From the NCBI GenBank assembly GCA_038227745.1, contig JBBRPS010000182.1:1-14259 (forward strand): a DNA stretch of 14,259 nt, written 5' to 3'. Made by a program: the position numbers and the translations under genes. The notes under the pieces are model-generated. The model did no database searches and was not told the origin of the DNA. It worked only from the letters and a program-made list of their open reading frames with translations. Numbering within the stretch: position 1 is the stretch's first letter; the number at the start of each line of letters is the position of its first letter. The DNA is from DASPXY01 sp038227745 (GTDB lineage: Bacteria > Planctomycetota > Planctomycetia > Gemmatales > Gemmataceae). Of the stretch, positions 5,294 to 13,775 are shown in pieces.

Positions 5294-5908
5294 ATGTTGC
5301 TGAATCGCCAGTCCCTGGACGTCGCCAAGTTCGCGAGCAAGAGCGACACTCGCCCCATCCTATCCGCGTTGTGCATCACGCCGACGCACGTCGTCGCCAC
5401 CGACAGTTACCATCTTCTCGAAGTCGAGCACGTCAAGCAGGATGACCAGGTGAAGCCGGACGGCATCCGGACCGACAGCGGCACGGGCCTTCTTCCCGCA
5501 GAAGCCGCCCTTCACGCCTGCAAGAACATCCCGAGCACGAAGGAGGACACCCTGTTCGCCCTCAAGCACGCCTTCAGCTCGCTCGACGGGGACGGCAAGA
5601 AGATGACGCTGACGACGACGGACCTGATGCAGGAGAAGAGCGTCGAGGCTACGCTGATCGATGGGAAGTACCCGGACTACGGCCAGATCTTCCCGAAGGA
5701 GCAGCCCGCGGCCAGGATCACAGTCAACGCGAAGTACCTGAAGGAGATCGCCGATTACTTCGCCAAGCACGGCGACGGCGAGAAGGTGCTGATCGAGTTT
5801 CACGGCGAGGACAGACCGCTCGTCTTCCGCGGAGAGACGCGGCTGGCGAGCCAGAAAGTTCGCGGCCTGGTGATGCCGCTGAGAATGCCCGAACCTCCCG
5901 CCCCCTGA
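5294..5908 (+). CDS. Shortened DnaN-like beta sliding clamp
   Basis: 204 residues, about half of a normal DnaN (about 366). Residues 8-45 match the start of clamp domain II (DTRPILSAL, then VVATDSYHLLEV, cf. ATDGHRL in E. coli). Residues 65-135 match its second half, ending LIDGKYPDYGQIFPKE, cf. LIDGKYPDYRRVLPK. Residues 140-198 match only the second half of domain III (VNAKYLKEIADYF, then VRGLVMPLRM, cf. AYVVMPMRL at the E. coli C-terminus). Domain I and the first half of domain III appear absent. The hydrophobic C-terminal MPLRM that helps form the partner-binding pocket is kept. It probably tethers or recruits a polymerase or repair protein, though ring assembly would have to differ. ATG 5294 fits the family start; a longer frame from TTG 5222 adds unrelated residues. 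The next gene starts 6 bases after the stop. Confidence 0.78.
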   Translation: MLLNRQSLDVAKFASKSDTRPILSALCITPTHVVATDSYHLLEVEHVKQDDQVKPDGIRTDSGTGLLPAEAALHACKNIPSTKEDTLFALKHAFSSLDGDGKKMTLTTTDLMQEKSVEATLIDGKYPDYGQIFPKEQPAARITVNAKYLKEIADYFAKHGDGEKVLIEFHGEDRPLVFRGETRLASQKVRGLVMPLRMPEPPAP

Positions 5909-5914
5909 ACTCCC

Positions 5915-6211
5915 ATGCCCTCGATCAAGTTCTCCCACGCCTACCCCAAGCTCCGGGCCGCCGAGCCGACCAAAACTGGTACGCTCCTCGACGTGCTGAA
6001 CGTCCGGCTGGAAGACCTGTCCCCGGCGTTCCTGGAGTACGACACGACCCACCAGGACGGCCGCTACGACCTGCCGAAGAAGGGCGAGTACATGCTCCTG
6101 CTCTTCGCCGGGCCGGGCGGCATCTTCCCGACCCTCCGGCGGCGGACGCCCGAGAAGGAACGCTACTACCGCTCCTGCGTCGGGGAGGCGTTTGAGGTGG
6201 CGCTGCCGTGA
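5915..6211 (+). CDS. Hypothetical 98-residue protein, downstream partner of the clamp-like gene
   Basis: Unrecognised soluble protein in the same operon as the clamp-like gene (6-base gap). It begins MPSIKFSHAYPKLR and has a Leu-rich first half (TGTLLDVLNVRLEDLSPAFL), a central acidic YDTTHQDGRYDLPKKGEY, a hydrophobic strand MLLLFAGPGG and a basic RRRTPEKERYYRS before the end. There is no signal or membrane segment. The layout, with a hydrophobic strand followed by a basic YYR helix, suggests a small nucleic-acid- or protein-binding fold, but that is only a guess. Its tight linkage suggests a function tied to the clamp-like protein, possibly as a small partner or loading aid. Confidence 0.72.
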   Translation: MPSIKFSHAYPKLRAAEPTKTGTLLDVLNVRLEDLSPAFLEYDTTHQDGRYDLPKKGEYMLLLFAGPGGIFPTLRRRTPEKERYYRSCVGEAFEVALP

Positions 6212-6226
6212 TGCAAAAGGGAAGGG

Positions 6227-6517
6227 TTAACCCCGCACATTGACGGGTGGCCAGGCCGGGCGACGCGCCTTGAGCTGATAACGTCTGTGGCGGCCGGGAC
6301 CCGGCGTTTCCACGATGTAGCGGTACTCAAAGAGCCACTTCATCGGCCCTGCGATGGAGTGGCTGTCGAGGGAAAGACCCTCCTCGTTCATCACCTGACG
6401 CACCAGGTCGGCCTTCAGGAACACGCCATTCGGGTCATTCAGGAAGACTTGCATCACCTGCTCAGTGTGTTCCGGCATCGACCGTTTCGATCGCGGCGAA
6501 CGACGTACCGTGCTCAT
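6227..6517 (-). CDS. Small winged-helix DNA-binding protein
   Basis: 96 residues from ATG 6517 (MSTVRRSPRSK...); the frame is open 20 codons further up, but the basic start looks more natural. After an Arg/Lys-rich tail (1-15), residues 17-82 fit a winged helix: helix EHTEQVMQVFLND, strand-like GVFLKADLVRQVMN (turn and second helix), recognition helix around SHSIAGPMKWLFEYRYI, and a wing TPGPGRHRRYQLK. The C-terminus is Pro/Arg-rich. The likely role is transcriptional regulation in the cytoplasm, with an unknown target. It is convergent with the clamp-like operon, 15 bases from its end. The family could not be named; the fold is inferred from the spacing of hydrophobic and basic segments. Confidence 0.58.
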   Translation of the reverse strand: MSTVRRSPRSKRSMPEHTEQVMQVFLNDPNGVFLKADLVRQVMNEEGLSLDSHSIAGPMKWLFEYRYIVETPGPGRHRRYQLKARRPAWPPVNVRG

Positions 6518-7080
6518 GGTATGGGCCCTTGGGGGTGCGGCCTCGATGCCAGTCACCAGAGATCCGGCATGGGCCATTTGCTATTCTAGCGTTCAGGTCA
6601 AGGCCGCTCGGCCGCACAGAGCTGAACCTGGAGGACCTGGAGGAAGCGACCCGCCAGGCGACCGAGGAGGCCCTGATGCTGGTGGAGAAGTTCGGGGGTG
6701 AGCTGCCCAGAAAGGGCAAAATTCCAGGGACAGACGGAGGGGATTTTGGCACCTTTGCGTCACCTTTCCCCATGTCAAAACCTGCTTTTCGGCACAAATC
6801 CTGGAAAACCTGGAAAGCCCTAAGTGCTGAAATGGGCGTGTTTTCCGCGGAATCGGCGCGAGCGGCGACCTTTATCCTCGAAAGGGCAAAATCCCCGCGA
6901 GGGGGTGACGCAAAGAGACAGCTCTGGGACATAATTCGCCCCCAGAGGGCTGCTCTACCGAAGGGGTGGCTACGGCGACAACACCGTCCATCCCGCGAGT
7001 TACGGCGACCGGATGCGCACGAGCTCGTCCTGATCCAGGGCCTCTTTGCCGAGGTACGTAGGGGCTTGTCCTGCCGAACT
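6518..7080. other. Region without a convincing intact gene
   Basis: Both strands have open frames but none has good start signals or coherent protein character across the stretch. One short coding-like piece stands out on the plus strand at about 6613-6715: an acidic helical segment ELNLEDLEEATRQATEEALM in the frame running through 6529-7227, possibly debris of a lost gene. The remainder holds dispersed short repeats (6711-6915) and an inverted repeat CTCTGGG / CCCAGAG (6922-6928, 6941-6947). I see no tRNA, rRNA or known structured RNA. Confidence 0.5.
6711..6915. repeat. Cluster of short direct and inverted repeats
   Basis: Unit A, AAAGGGCAAAAT(T/C)CC, occurs at 6711-6725 and 6881-6895, and a related inverted copy GGGGATTTTGGC at 6739-6750. 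Unit B, GGTGACGCAAAG, occurs directly at 6904-6915 and inverted (CTTTGCGTCACC) at 6753-6764. Two shared units, arranged in opposite sense, point to a duplicated and partly inverted intergenic element. Confidence 0.5.
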
Positions 7081-7136
7081 AACCCCCTGGAAGGTAGACG
7101 CTGCACCTGCCTGCACGCTACGTCCAGGGGGTTTTC
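7081..7136 (+). terminator. Long terminator-like hairpin on the plus strand
   Basis: AACCCCCTGGA (7081-7091) pairs perfectly with TCCAGGGGGTT (7123-7133), followed by TTC after a TTTT run (7132-7135). Inside, GTAG-A-CG (7094-7100) can pair with CG-CTAC (7116-7121), extending the stem to about 17 bp with small bulges and a 15-base loop. No plus-strand gene precedes it, so it may end an unannotated RNA or be left over from the gene lost here. Confidence 0.5.
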
Positions 7137-7142
7137 TCATCC

Positions 7143-7321
7143 ACCGGCCGGCCGCTCGGCCCCGTCCTGGAGCACCTCAACACCGTCGTGTCCGTCGCGT
7201 TCAGTCCCGACGGTCAGGCGCTGTTGACGGCCTCGTTGGATCGGACGGCAGTCCTGAACGGCCCCAAAGCTCGCGTGGCCGGCTCGATGGCCACGGGAAA
7301 GAGGCAAGCCGGGTGGCCGCT
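7143..7321 (+). pseudogene. Remnant of a WD40-repeat protein
   Basis: The plus-strand frame through 7143-7262 encodes one clear WD40 blade of the planctomycete type: TGRPLGPVLEHLNTV, then SVAFSPDGQALLTASLDRTA, where relatives end in LWD. The start of a further blade, MATGKRQAGWPLQ, follows at about 7284-7322 but without the usual linker. There is no start codon in context, no kinase or other domain, and the frame then runs into the antisense of the BlaR1-like gene. Such blades belong to large Ser/Thr kinase-WD40 or WD40-only proteins, so this is a leftover of a deleted gene. It abuts the 3' end of the sensor gene. Confidence 0.62.
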
Positions 7322-9625
7322 TCAGCGGGTCTGCACCCGAACCTTCAGTTCCGGCGGCGACCGGAGGAAGGTCGGCGGCCTCCGCTCGCCGCCTCGCTCC
7401 TCGGCGGCAACACGGAACCAGTAGACGCCGTCGGCCGGAGCGGAGTAGCGGAACGACCTGGCGTCCGGCGTGACGCTCGCGACCTCCTCCCAGGTTTCGC
7501 CCTCGTCGGTTGAGCAGTGCAGGATCAGGCGCTGCAAGTCCCCCCTCCGTTTCTCCTCCACTTGCAGGGGGATCTCGAAGGTTCGCGTCCGCAGGAGGAC
7601 CTCCCCCGACAGGGCGGCGCCCTTGGGGACGGCTTTCCCCTGCGGGAGTTGCTTCCGCAGCGACTCCAACTCCTTGCGCAGCTCGTCGAACTTCTTCTCC
7701 AGTTCCTGCAATTTGCCGCGCTCCGCGGACGGGCCGCTCCGCACGCGCACCTCCAGCCGGACCTGGCCGGCCACCGGCCGGTCGAACTGGACGTACACGC
7801 TGACGTTCCGCGTGCCGGTGAAGCGGCTGGTGTCCACCGTGACCGCGACGGCCCCCGCCTGCTTCGGATCGAGTTCGCTCGGCGAGGCGCTGACCCGCGC
7901 GAAGCCCGCGCTGCTCCGGACGGAGCTGATGCGGACGGGCGTGTTCATCTTGTTGACCAGCCGGAACTCGCACTTCAGCACCGCCCCGGCGAGGTTGGTC
8001 GCGAGTTCGGTGGAGAGGCTGTCGAACAGGGCGGCCGGCCAGTCCTTCGCCAGGGCGGTGGTCGCCCTGTCAGGGGGCGCGGGTGGGGCGGACGGGGGCG
8101 TGAGGGCCGCCAGCCGCCTACGCGCGTGCCGCAGGCGCACCTCCGGCTCGCGCAGTTCCGCCTGCTTGACCAGCACCTGCGCCTCCAGTGCCGCCACCTC
8201 CAGCCTGGCGCGGAGGAACTCTTTCTCGCTGATGGCGCCGGCCTCGTGCGAGTCCTGCACCCTCTCCAGGGCCACCTTGGCCTGGCGCAGCGCCAGCTGC
8301 ACGGCCTCGAACTGCGCGCGCTTCACGCCGAGCTGGGCCTCCAGCAGTTCCACGTCCTCGCGGGCCTTCTCCAGCTCCTCGGCCCAGGCGGAGGGCACGC
8401 GGGGCGGCTTCGCGGCCGGCCGGGCGGCATCCGGGTCGGGCGGTACGTCCTGGGCGGCCTTCGGCAGGGGCGGCGACTTCTGCGTCTTCGCCTTTGCGGC
8501 AGGTTTCTCCTGGGCGGGCGGGGCCGCGGCGGTTGTGCCGCGCAGCTCGGACGGCGGGTTGGCCGACGGCTGCTGTGCCCAGGTGGGCAGCAACGGTAAC
8601 AGCAGCGCCCCAAGGCCGAGGACGGCGAGGGCGCCGGCGCCCGTCAGCGCCCGGGGAGAGGACCCGTGCAGAATCATGATCAACCTCCTTTTGAGGGATT
8701 GGACATGGCCAATACCGCTGGCCGCGGCGGGTACGGGCCGCGCCGCGCGGGCAAGGAACGCCACCGTCTCGATCAGTGCGGCGGCGTAGGCCGGGGCCGC
8801 GTCGGGCAGCGCCCAGACGACCCAGGCGTCGCAGCACTCCTCCTCGGCCTCCGCAAGCCGCCGCCGCGCCCACCACGCGACCGGGTGCCACCAGTACAGG
8901 CCCAGCACGATCAGTTCCAGCCGCCGCACCCAGTGGTCACGCCGCCGCAGGTGCGCCAGCTCGTGGGCGAGCAGGGTGTCGCGCTGCTCCGGCGCCAGCC
9001 GCCCCCACAGCGCCGCCGGCAGCAGCAGGCACGGCCTGGGGCCGAGCGCCCAGAGCAGCGGCGAGACGCACGCCTCGACCAGGACCACGCGCGGGCAGCG
9101 TGCCAGGCCGAGGCGCACGGCCAGGACGCGCGCCTGTTCCCGCACCGCCGCGGGCGCCGGGGCAGCCTGGCGCAACAGTCGGCGGAAGCGGGCGATGCGC
9201 ACCGCCGCCACCGCCCAGCAGAGGAGCGCGCCCGCCAGCCACACCGCCAGCACGGCCGGCTTCCAGAGCGGCGCCTCCTGTTCGGGAACGGCGGCGGGGG
9301 CGGGCGGGGGATCTTGCCGCCGCGGGGCGGGGGCGACCGGGTCGGCCGCGAGGGGCAAGAGGATCCGTGCCCCGTCCAGAGGCCGGCCGAGGGCCGCCTC
9401 GGGGCGGAGGGGAGGCGGAGGCGGCGCGGCGGTCGGCTCCAGCGGGGACGGCCACGGCAGCGGGACAGCGAGGAAGGGCGGCGTGAGGAGTTTCAGGAGC
9501 ACGAGCAGCCAGAGGCTGTGCAGCACGGCGGGCCGGCGGCAGACGCGGGCGACGGCCGCCACCGCGACCGCCAGCACGGCGGCGGTCCCGGCGTTGCTCA
9601 GGCCGAGGTGCAGGAGGGTATCCAC
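7322..9625 (-). CDS. blaR1: BlaR1-like M56 metallopeptidase sensor with DUF1573-like and C-terminal beta domains
   Basis: 767-residue membrane sensor-protease paired with the BlaI-type repressor upstream. The start is GTG 9625 with GGAG 6 bases before it, inside the end of blaI. Membrane segments lie at about 12-30 and 36-54, 121-143, perhaps 237-253, and 327-349. The M56 zinc site is HELAH (221-225), with downstream acidic ligands in EAEEECCDAW (259-268). In the BlaR1 scheme, a signal triggers cytoplasmic proteolysis that inactivates BlaI. Here the usual penicillin-binding sensor domain is absent. The region after the last membrane segment has a Pro/Lys-rich linker (350-412), a coiled coil (412-508), a DUF1573-like beta domain (about 538-630, with NLAGAVLKCEFRLVNK and DPKQAGAVAVTVDTSRFTG), a second coiled coil (636-662) and a C-terminal fibronectin/Ig-like beta region (about 675-767, with CSTDEGETWEEVASV). 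The ligand is unknown and is probably not a beta-lactam. Confidence 0.88.
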   Translation of the reverse strand: MDTLLHLGLSNAGTAAVLAVAVAAVARVCRRPAVLHSLWLLVLLKLLTPPFLAVPLPWPSPLEPTAAPPPPPLRPEAALGRPLDGARILLPLAADPVAPAPRRQDPPPAPAAVPEQEAPLWKPAVLAVWLAGALLCWAVAAVRIARFRRLLRQAAPAPAAVREQARVLAVRLGLARCPRVVLVEACVSPLLWALGPRPCLLLPAALWGRLAPEQRDTLLAHELAHLRRRDHWVRRLELIVLGLYWWHPVAWWARRRLAEAEEECCDAWVVWALPDAAPAYAAALIETVAFLARAARPVPAAASGIGHVQSLKRRLIMILHGSSPRALTGAGALAVLGLGALLLPLLPTWAQQPSANPPSELRGTTAAAPPAQEKPAAKAKTQKSPPLPKAAQDVPPDPDAARPAAKPPRVPSAWAEELEKAREDVELLEAQLGVKRAQFEAVQLALRQAKVALERVQDSHEAGAISEKEFLRARLEVAALEAQVLVKQAELREPEVRLRHARRRLAALTPPSAPPAPPDRATTALAKDWPAALFDSLSTELATNLAGAVLKCEFRLVNKMNTPVRISSVRSSAGFARVSASPSELDPKQAGAVAVTVDTSRFTGTRNVSVYVQFDRPVAGQVRLEVRVRSGPSAERGKLQELEKKFDELRKELESLRKQLPQGKAVPKGAALSGEVLLRTRTFEIPLQVEEKRRGDLQRLILHCSTDEGETWEEVASVTPDARSFRYSAPADGVYWFRVAAEERGGERRPPTFLRSPPELKVRVQTR

Positions 9626-9628
9626 GAC

Positions 9629-10045
9629 TCACTCCGTTCCGCGGGGTTCGCCCTTCCGTTTGGTCTGCCGCGTCAGGTCCTTGACGAGATCCTGGAGTTC
9701 CTCGAGCTCGCGGGGCGTCAACGGGCGGGCGCGCACCAGGTTCATCAGCAGCGGCGTGAGCGAGCCGCCGCACAGCTTCTCGGCGACGTCCTGCAGGCGG
9801 CGGCTGATGAGTTCCTCGCGGCCCACCACGGCGGTGAACGTCAGCACGCCCTCGCCGCGGGGGTGCGTGACGTACCCCTTGTCCTCCAACCGCTCCAGCA
9901 GCTTCTGCACGGTCGTGTAGTGCGCCGGACCGCCGCCGGGGTAGAGCACGTCGGTGAGCTGCCGTCGCGTCGCCGGCCCCTGCTCCCACAGCACCTGCAG
10001 GATCGCCAGCTCCGTTTCCGTCACGTCTTGAGGGGTTCGCGCCAT
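9629..10045 (-). CDS. blaI: BlaI/MecI/CopY-family transcriptional repressor
   Basis: 138 residues, the normal length. The N-terminal winged helix (about 8-75) has TETELAILQVLWEQGPATRR, the recognition region HYTTVQKLLERLEDKGYV and a short wing. Residues 76-138 form the helical dimerisation part, with DVAEKLCGGSLTPLLMNLV and RELEELQDLVKDL. It should bind as a dimer to dyads in its own promoter; two such dyads are present just upstream. Release would follow cleavage by the M56 sensor encoded 3 bases downstream (TGA at 9629, GTG at 9625), so the two genes form a tight operon. ATG 10045 is about 30 bases below the predicted transcription start. The targets beyond autoregulation are unknown; the divergent DUF1549 gene lacks an obvious dyad near its own promoter. 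Confidence 0.93.
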   Translation of the reverse strand: MARTPQDVTETELAILQVLWEQGPATRRQLTDVLYPGGGPAHYTTVQKLLERLEDKGYVTHPRGEGVLTFTAVVGREELISRRLQDVAEKLCGGSLTPLLMNLVRARPLTPRELEELQDLVKDLTRQTKRKGEPRGTE

Positions 10046-10058
10046 GCGTCGTCTCGCG

Positions 10059-10077
10059 CCTAGACATAATGACTAGG
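10059..10077. promoter_or_regulatory. BlaI-type operator 1
   Basis: CCTAGACAT-A-ATGACTAGG, a 19-bp dyad with one mismatched pair, located 14 bases upstream of the blaI start and covering the predicted transcription start (about 10075 on the minus strand). On the minus strand it shares CTAGTCA-NN-ATGTCTA with operator 2. Confidence 0.72.
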
Positions 10078-10081
10078 CACC

Positions 10082-10109
10082 AGTATAGACATTCTGACTA
10101 GGGTGTCAA
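10082..10109 (-). promoter_or_regulatory. Sigma-70 promoter of blaI-blaR1
   Basis: Read on the minus strand: TTGACA (10109-10104, a perfect -35), 16-base spacer, TATACT (10087-10082, a 5-of-6 -10). The spacer is occupied by operator 2, so repressor binding would block polymerase; operator 1 sits on the start site. This is the best promoter in the window. Confidence 0.72.
10086..10102. promoter_or_regulatory. BlaI-type operator 2
   Basis: TAGACAT-T-CTGACTAGG. The minus-strand reading CTAGTCAGAATGTCTA matches operator 1 at all but the two central bases. The centre-to-centre distance between the two operators is 25 bp. It lies between the -35 and -10 boxes, as expected for autorepression by a BlaI dimer pair. 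Confidence 0.7.
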
Positions 10110-10144
10110 GCCCGGGCGTCCCGGCCGCCACCCGGGGCGTTCTG

Positions 10145-10173
10145 TTGACGGCCCCCGCGGCACCTGCGACAAT
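10145..10173 (+). promoter_or_regulatory. Candidate promoter of the DUF1549/DUF1553 gene
   Basis: TTGACG (10145-10150), 17-base spacer, GACAAT (10168-10173), 47 bases before ATG 10221. This is a good -35 with ideal spacing and an acceptable -10. It lies about 45 bp beyond the nearer BlaI operator, so control of this promoter by BlaI is possible but not evident. Confidence 0.45.
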
Positions 10174-10220
10174 CAACAAGATAACGACCCGCCGACAGGC
10201 TCCCGCGAGAACACCCACCC

Positions 10221-12719
<2,499 letters not shown>

Positions 12720-12732
12720 TGGCGGGCCGCGG

Positions 12733-12761
12733 TTGCCCTCCCCCGACCGCCCTGTTACAGT
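12733..12761 (+). promoter_or_regulatory. Candidate promoter of the Uma2 gene
   Basis: TTGCCC (12733-12738), 17-base spacer, TACAGT (12756-12761), 57 bases before ATG 12818. Four of six bases match in each box and the spacing is ideal. It suggests the gene can be transcribed apart from the DUF1549 gene, which ends at 12719. Confidence 0.36.
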
Positions 12762-12817
12762 CCACACGTTGGCCATCAAGGATCGCTGGACTACGAATAC
12801 CCAGGAAGAAGGCCGCC

Positions 12818-13390
12818 ATGACGCCGAGTGCCGTCGCTGCCGTGATGACAACGGATGAGTTGCTGGCGCTGCCGGACAACGGGACGGACCGCTGGTTGAT
12901 CCGCGGTCAACTGCGGGAAAAACCCATGACGGTCCGTAACCGCTGGCACAGCCGCATCATGGCGCGGATTGCGCAACTGCTCGGGGACTGGCTCGACCGG
13001 CAGCCCGAGCCGCGCGGCGAGGTCTTGGGCGGCGAGGCGGGAGTCCGCCTGCGCCGCAACCCGGACACGATCGTCGGTGTCGATGTCGTCTACATCGGCC
13101 CGGAACTGGCGGCGCAGGAACCCGCGGACACCCGCCTGATCGACGGCGTTCCCATCCTGGCCGTGGAGATCCTCTCGCCCAGCGACACCGAGGACGAGAT
13201 CAACGAGAAGGTCGCCGCCTACCGCAACGCCGGCGTGGCCCTCATCTGGGTCGTGGATCCCCATGACCGCACCGTCCTGGTGTATCGGCCTAACACCGAA
13301 CCCGAATTCTTCAACGTCCATCAGGATCTGGCCGGTGATCCGCACCTGCCGGGCTTTCATGTCCCGGTCGCCCAGATCTTCAGCCGCTAG
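12818..13390 (+). CDS. Uma2-family PD-(D/E)XK endonuclease-like protein
   Basis: 190 residues, the usual Uma2 (DUF820) length. The nuclease-like core shows VGVDVVYIG at 86-94 (Asp89), LAVEILSPSDT at 114-124 (Glu117) and EKVAAYRNAGV at 130-140 (Lys131), followed by the family's closing IWVVDPHDRTVLVY at 143-156. These are the D, E and K of the PD-(D/E)XK fold. The N-terminus MTTDELLALPDNGTDRWLI is also typical. ATG 12818 was chosen because AGGAAGAAGG precedes it by about 5 bases; the same frame is open to 12716 but that part overlaps the previous gene end. Uma2 proteins are present in many copies in planctomycetes, cyanobacteria and some actinobacteria; they are presumed nucleases of unknown biological role, often near mobile DNA. 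Confidence 0.93.
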   Translation: MTPSAVAAVMTTDELLALPDNGTDRWLIRGQLREKPMTVRNRWHSRIMARIAQLLGDWLDRQPEPRGEVLGGEAGVRLRRNPDTIVGVDVVYIGPELAAQEPADTRLIDGVPILAVEILSPSDTEDEINEKVAAYRNAGVALIWVVDPHDRTVLVYRPNTEPEFFNVHQDLAGDPHLPGFHVPVAQIFSR

Positions 13391-13606
13391 GTACGGGAAC
13401 AAGCGAACACGACCGGCGACCTTCTCTTCTCCCCTGAGTAGCCGCCGATCGGCAGCCGCATGGGGACCATCTCACACACAATAATCAGCCGGTCCGATCG
13501 AAATACTCTTGAGTATGGTGAAGATCGCCATCCTCAACCTTTACCTGCACCGCCTGGAGAAGGCCCGCGTCGATCTCCACAACCCGCTGCTGCGCGAGAT
13601 GGTGCT
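13391..13606. other. Intergenic stretch with small palindromes
   Basis: No intact gene. GCCGATCGGC near 13447 could form a weak hairpin after the Uma2 gene. ATACTC-TT-GAGTAT (13503-13516) is a perfect 14-bp dyad directly before the methylase-like fragment. Confidence 0.4.
13515..13604 (+). pseudogene. Short fragment resembling an N-6 adenine DNA methylase
   Basis: ATG 13515 opens a frame whose first 30 residues are coherent (MVKIAILNLYLHRLEKARVD, then LHNPLLREM). It then runs into the nested inverted repeat at 13607 and loses protein character. The AILNLYLH segment is reminiscent of the (M/L)NLxLHG helix of type I/Eco57I-like N-6 methylases, preceding their NPPY active site, which is absent here. 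If correct, this is a remnant cut by the repeat. The match is short and recalled from memory, so the call is weak; chance coding in GC-rich DNA is the alternative. Confidence 0.25.
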
Positions 13607-13707
13607 TATTACTCCGGCAGGAAAGATCCTCACACCAGCCCGACGCGCCAGCGAGGGGCCCCTCGCTGGCGCGTCGGGCTGGTGTGATCACCTTCGCCGG
13701 AGTAATA
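13607..13707. repeat. Nested inverted-repeat element with a perfect 58-bp palindrome
   Basis: Outer arms TATTACTCCGGC (13607-13618) and GCCGGAGTAATA (13696-13707) are perfect 12-bp inverted repeats. Between them, 13630-13687 is a perfect palindrome: 29 bases per arm, no spacer, centred on GGGG|CCCC at 13658/13659. The inner arm (ACACCAGCCCGACGCGCCAG followed by CGAGGGG) is one I associate with a motif scattered through Gemmata-type genomes. The form fits a REP/MITE-like element or an insertion of a palindromic repeat into the outer hairpin. No clear target duplication is seen. Confidence 0.85.
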
Positions 13708-13775
13708 GCCGTCGCGAAGGCAGCGATTCCAGGAGGCGGTTTCCCTGCGAAGACTGCCGGGATGGCGCGCGCGGC

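Noticed and set aside
7046..7136. SRP RNA, tmRNA or tRNA ending at the hairpin
   Set aside because: No conserved SRP apical loop, tRNA T-arm or CCA-type end could be found; only the terminator-like stem is supported.
7470..10063. Long plus-strand frames of 300-465 codons opposite the sensor and repressor genes
   Set aside because: They are low-complexity Arg/Gly/Pro-rich translations of the opposite strand of very GC-rich genes; the minus-strand frames carry clear M56, coiled-coil and BlaI motifs.
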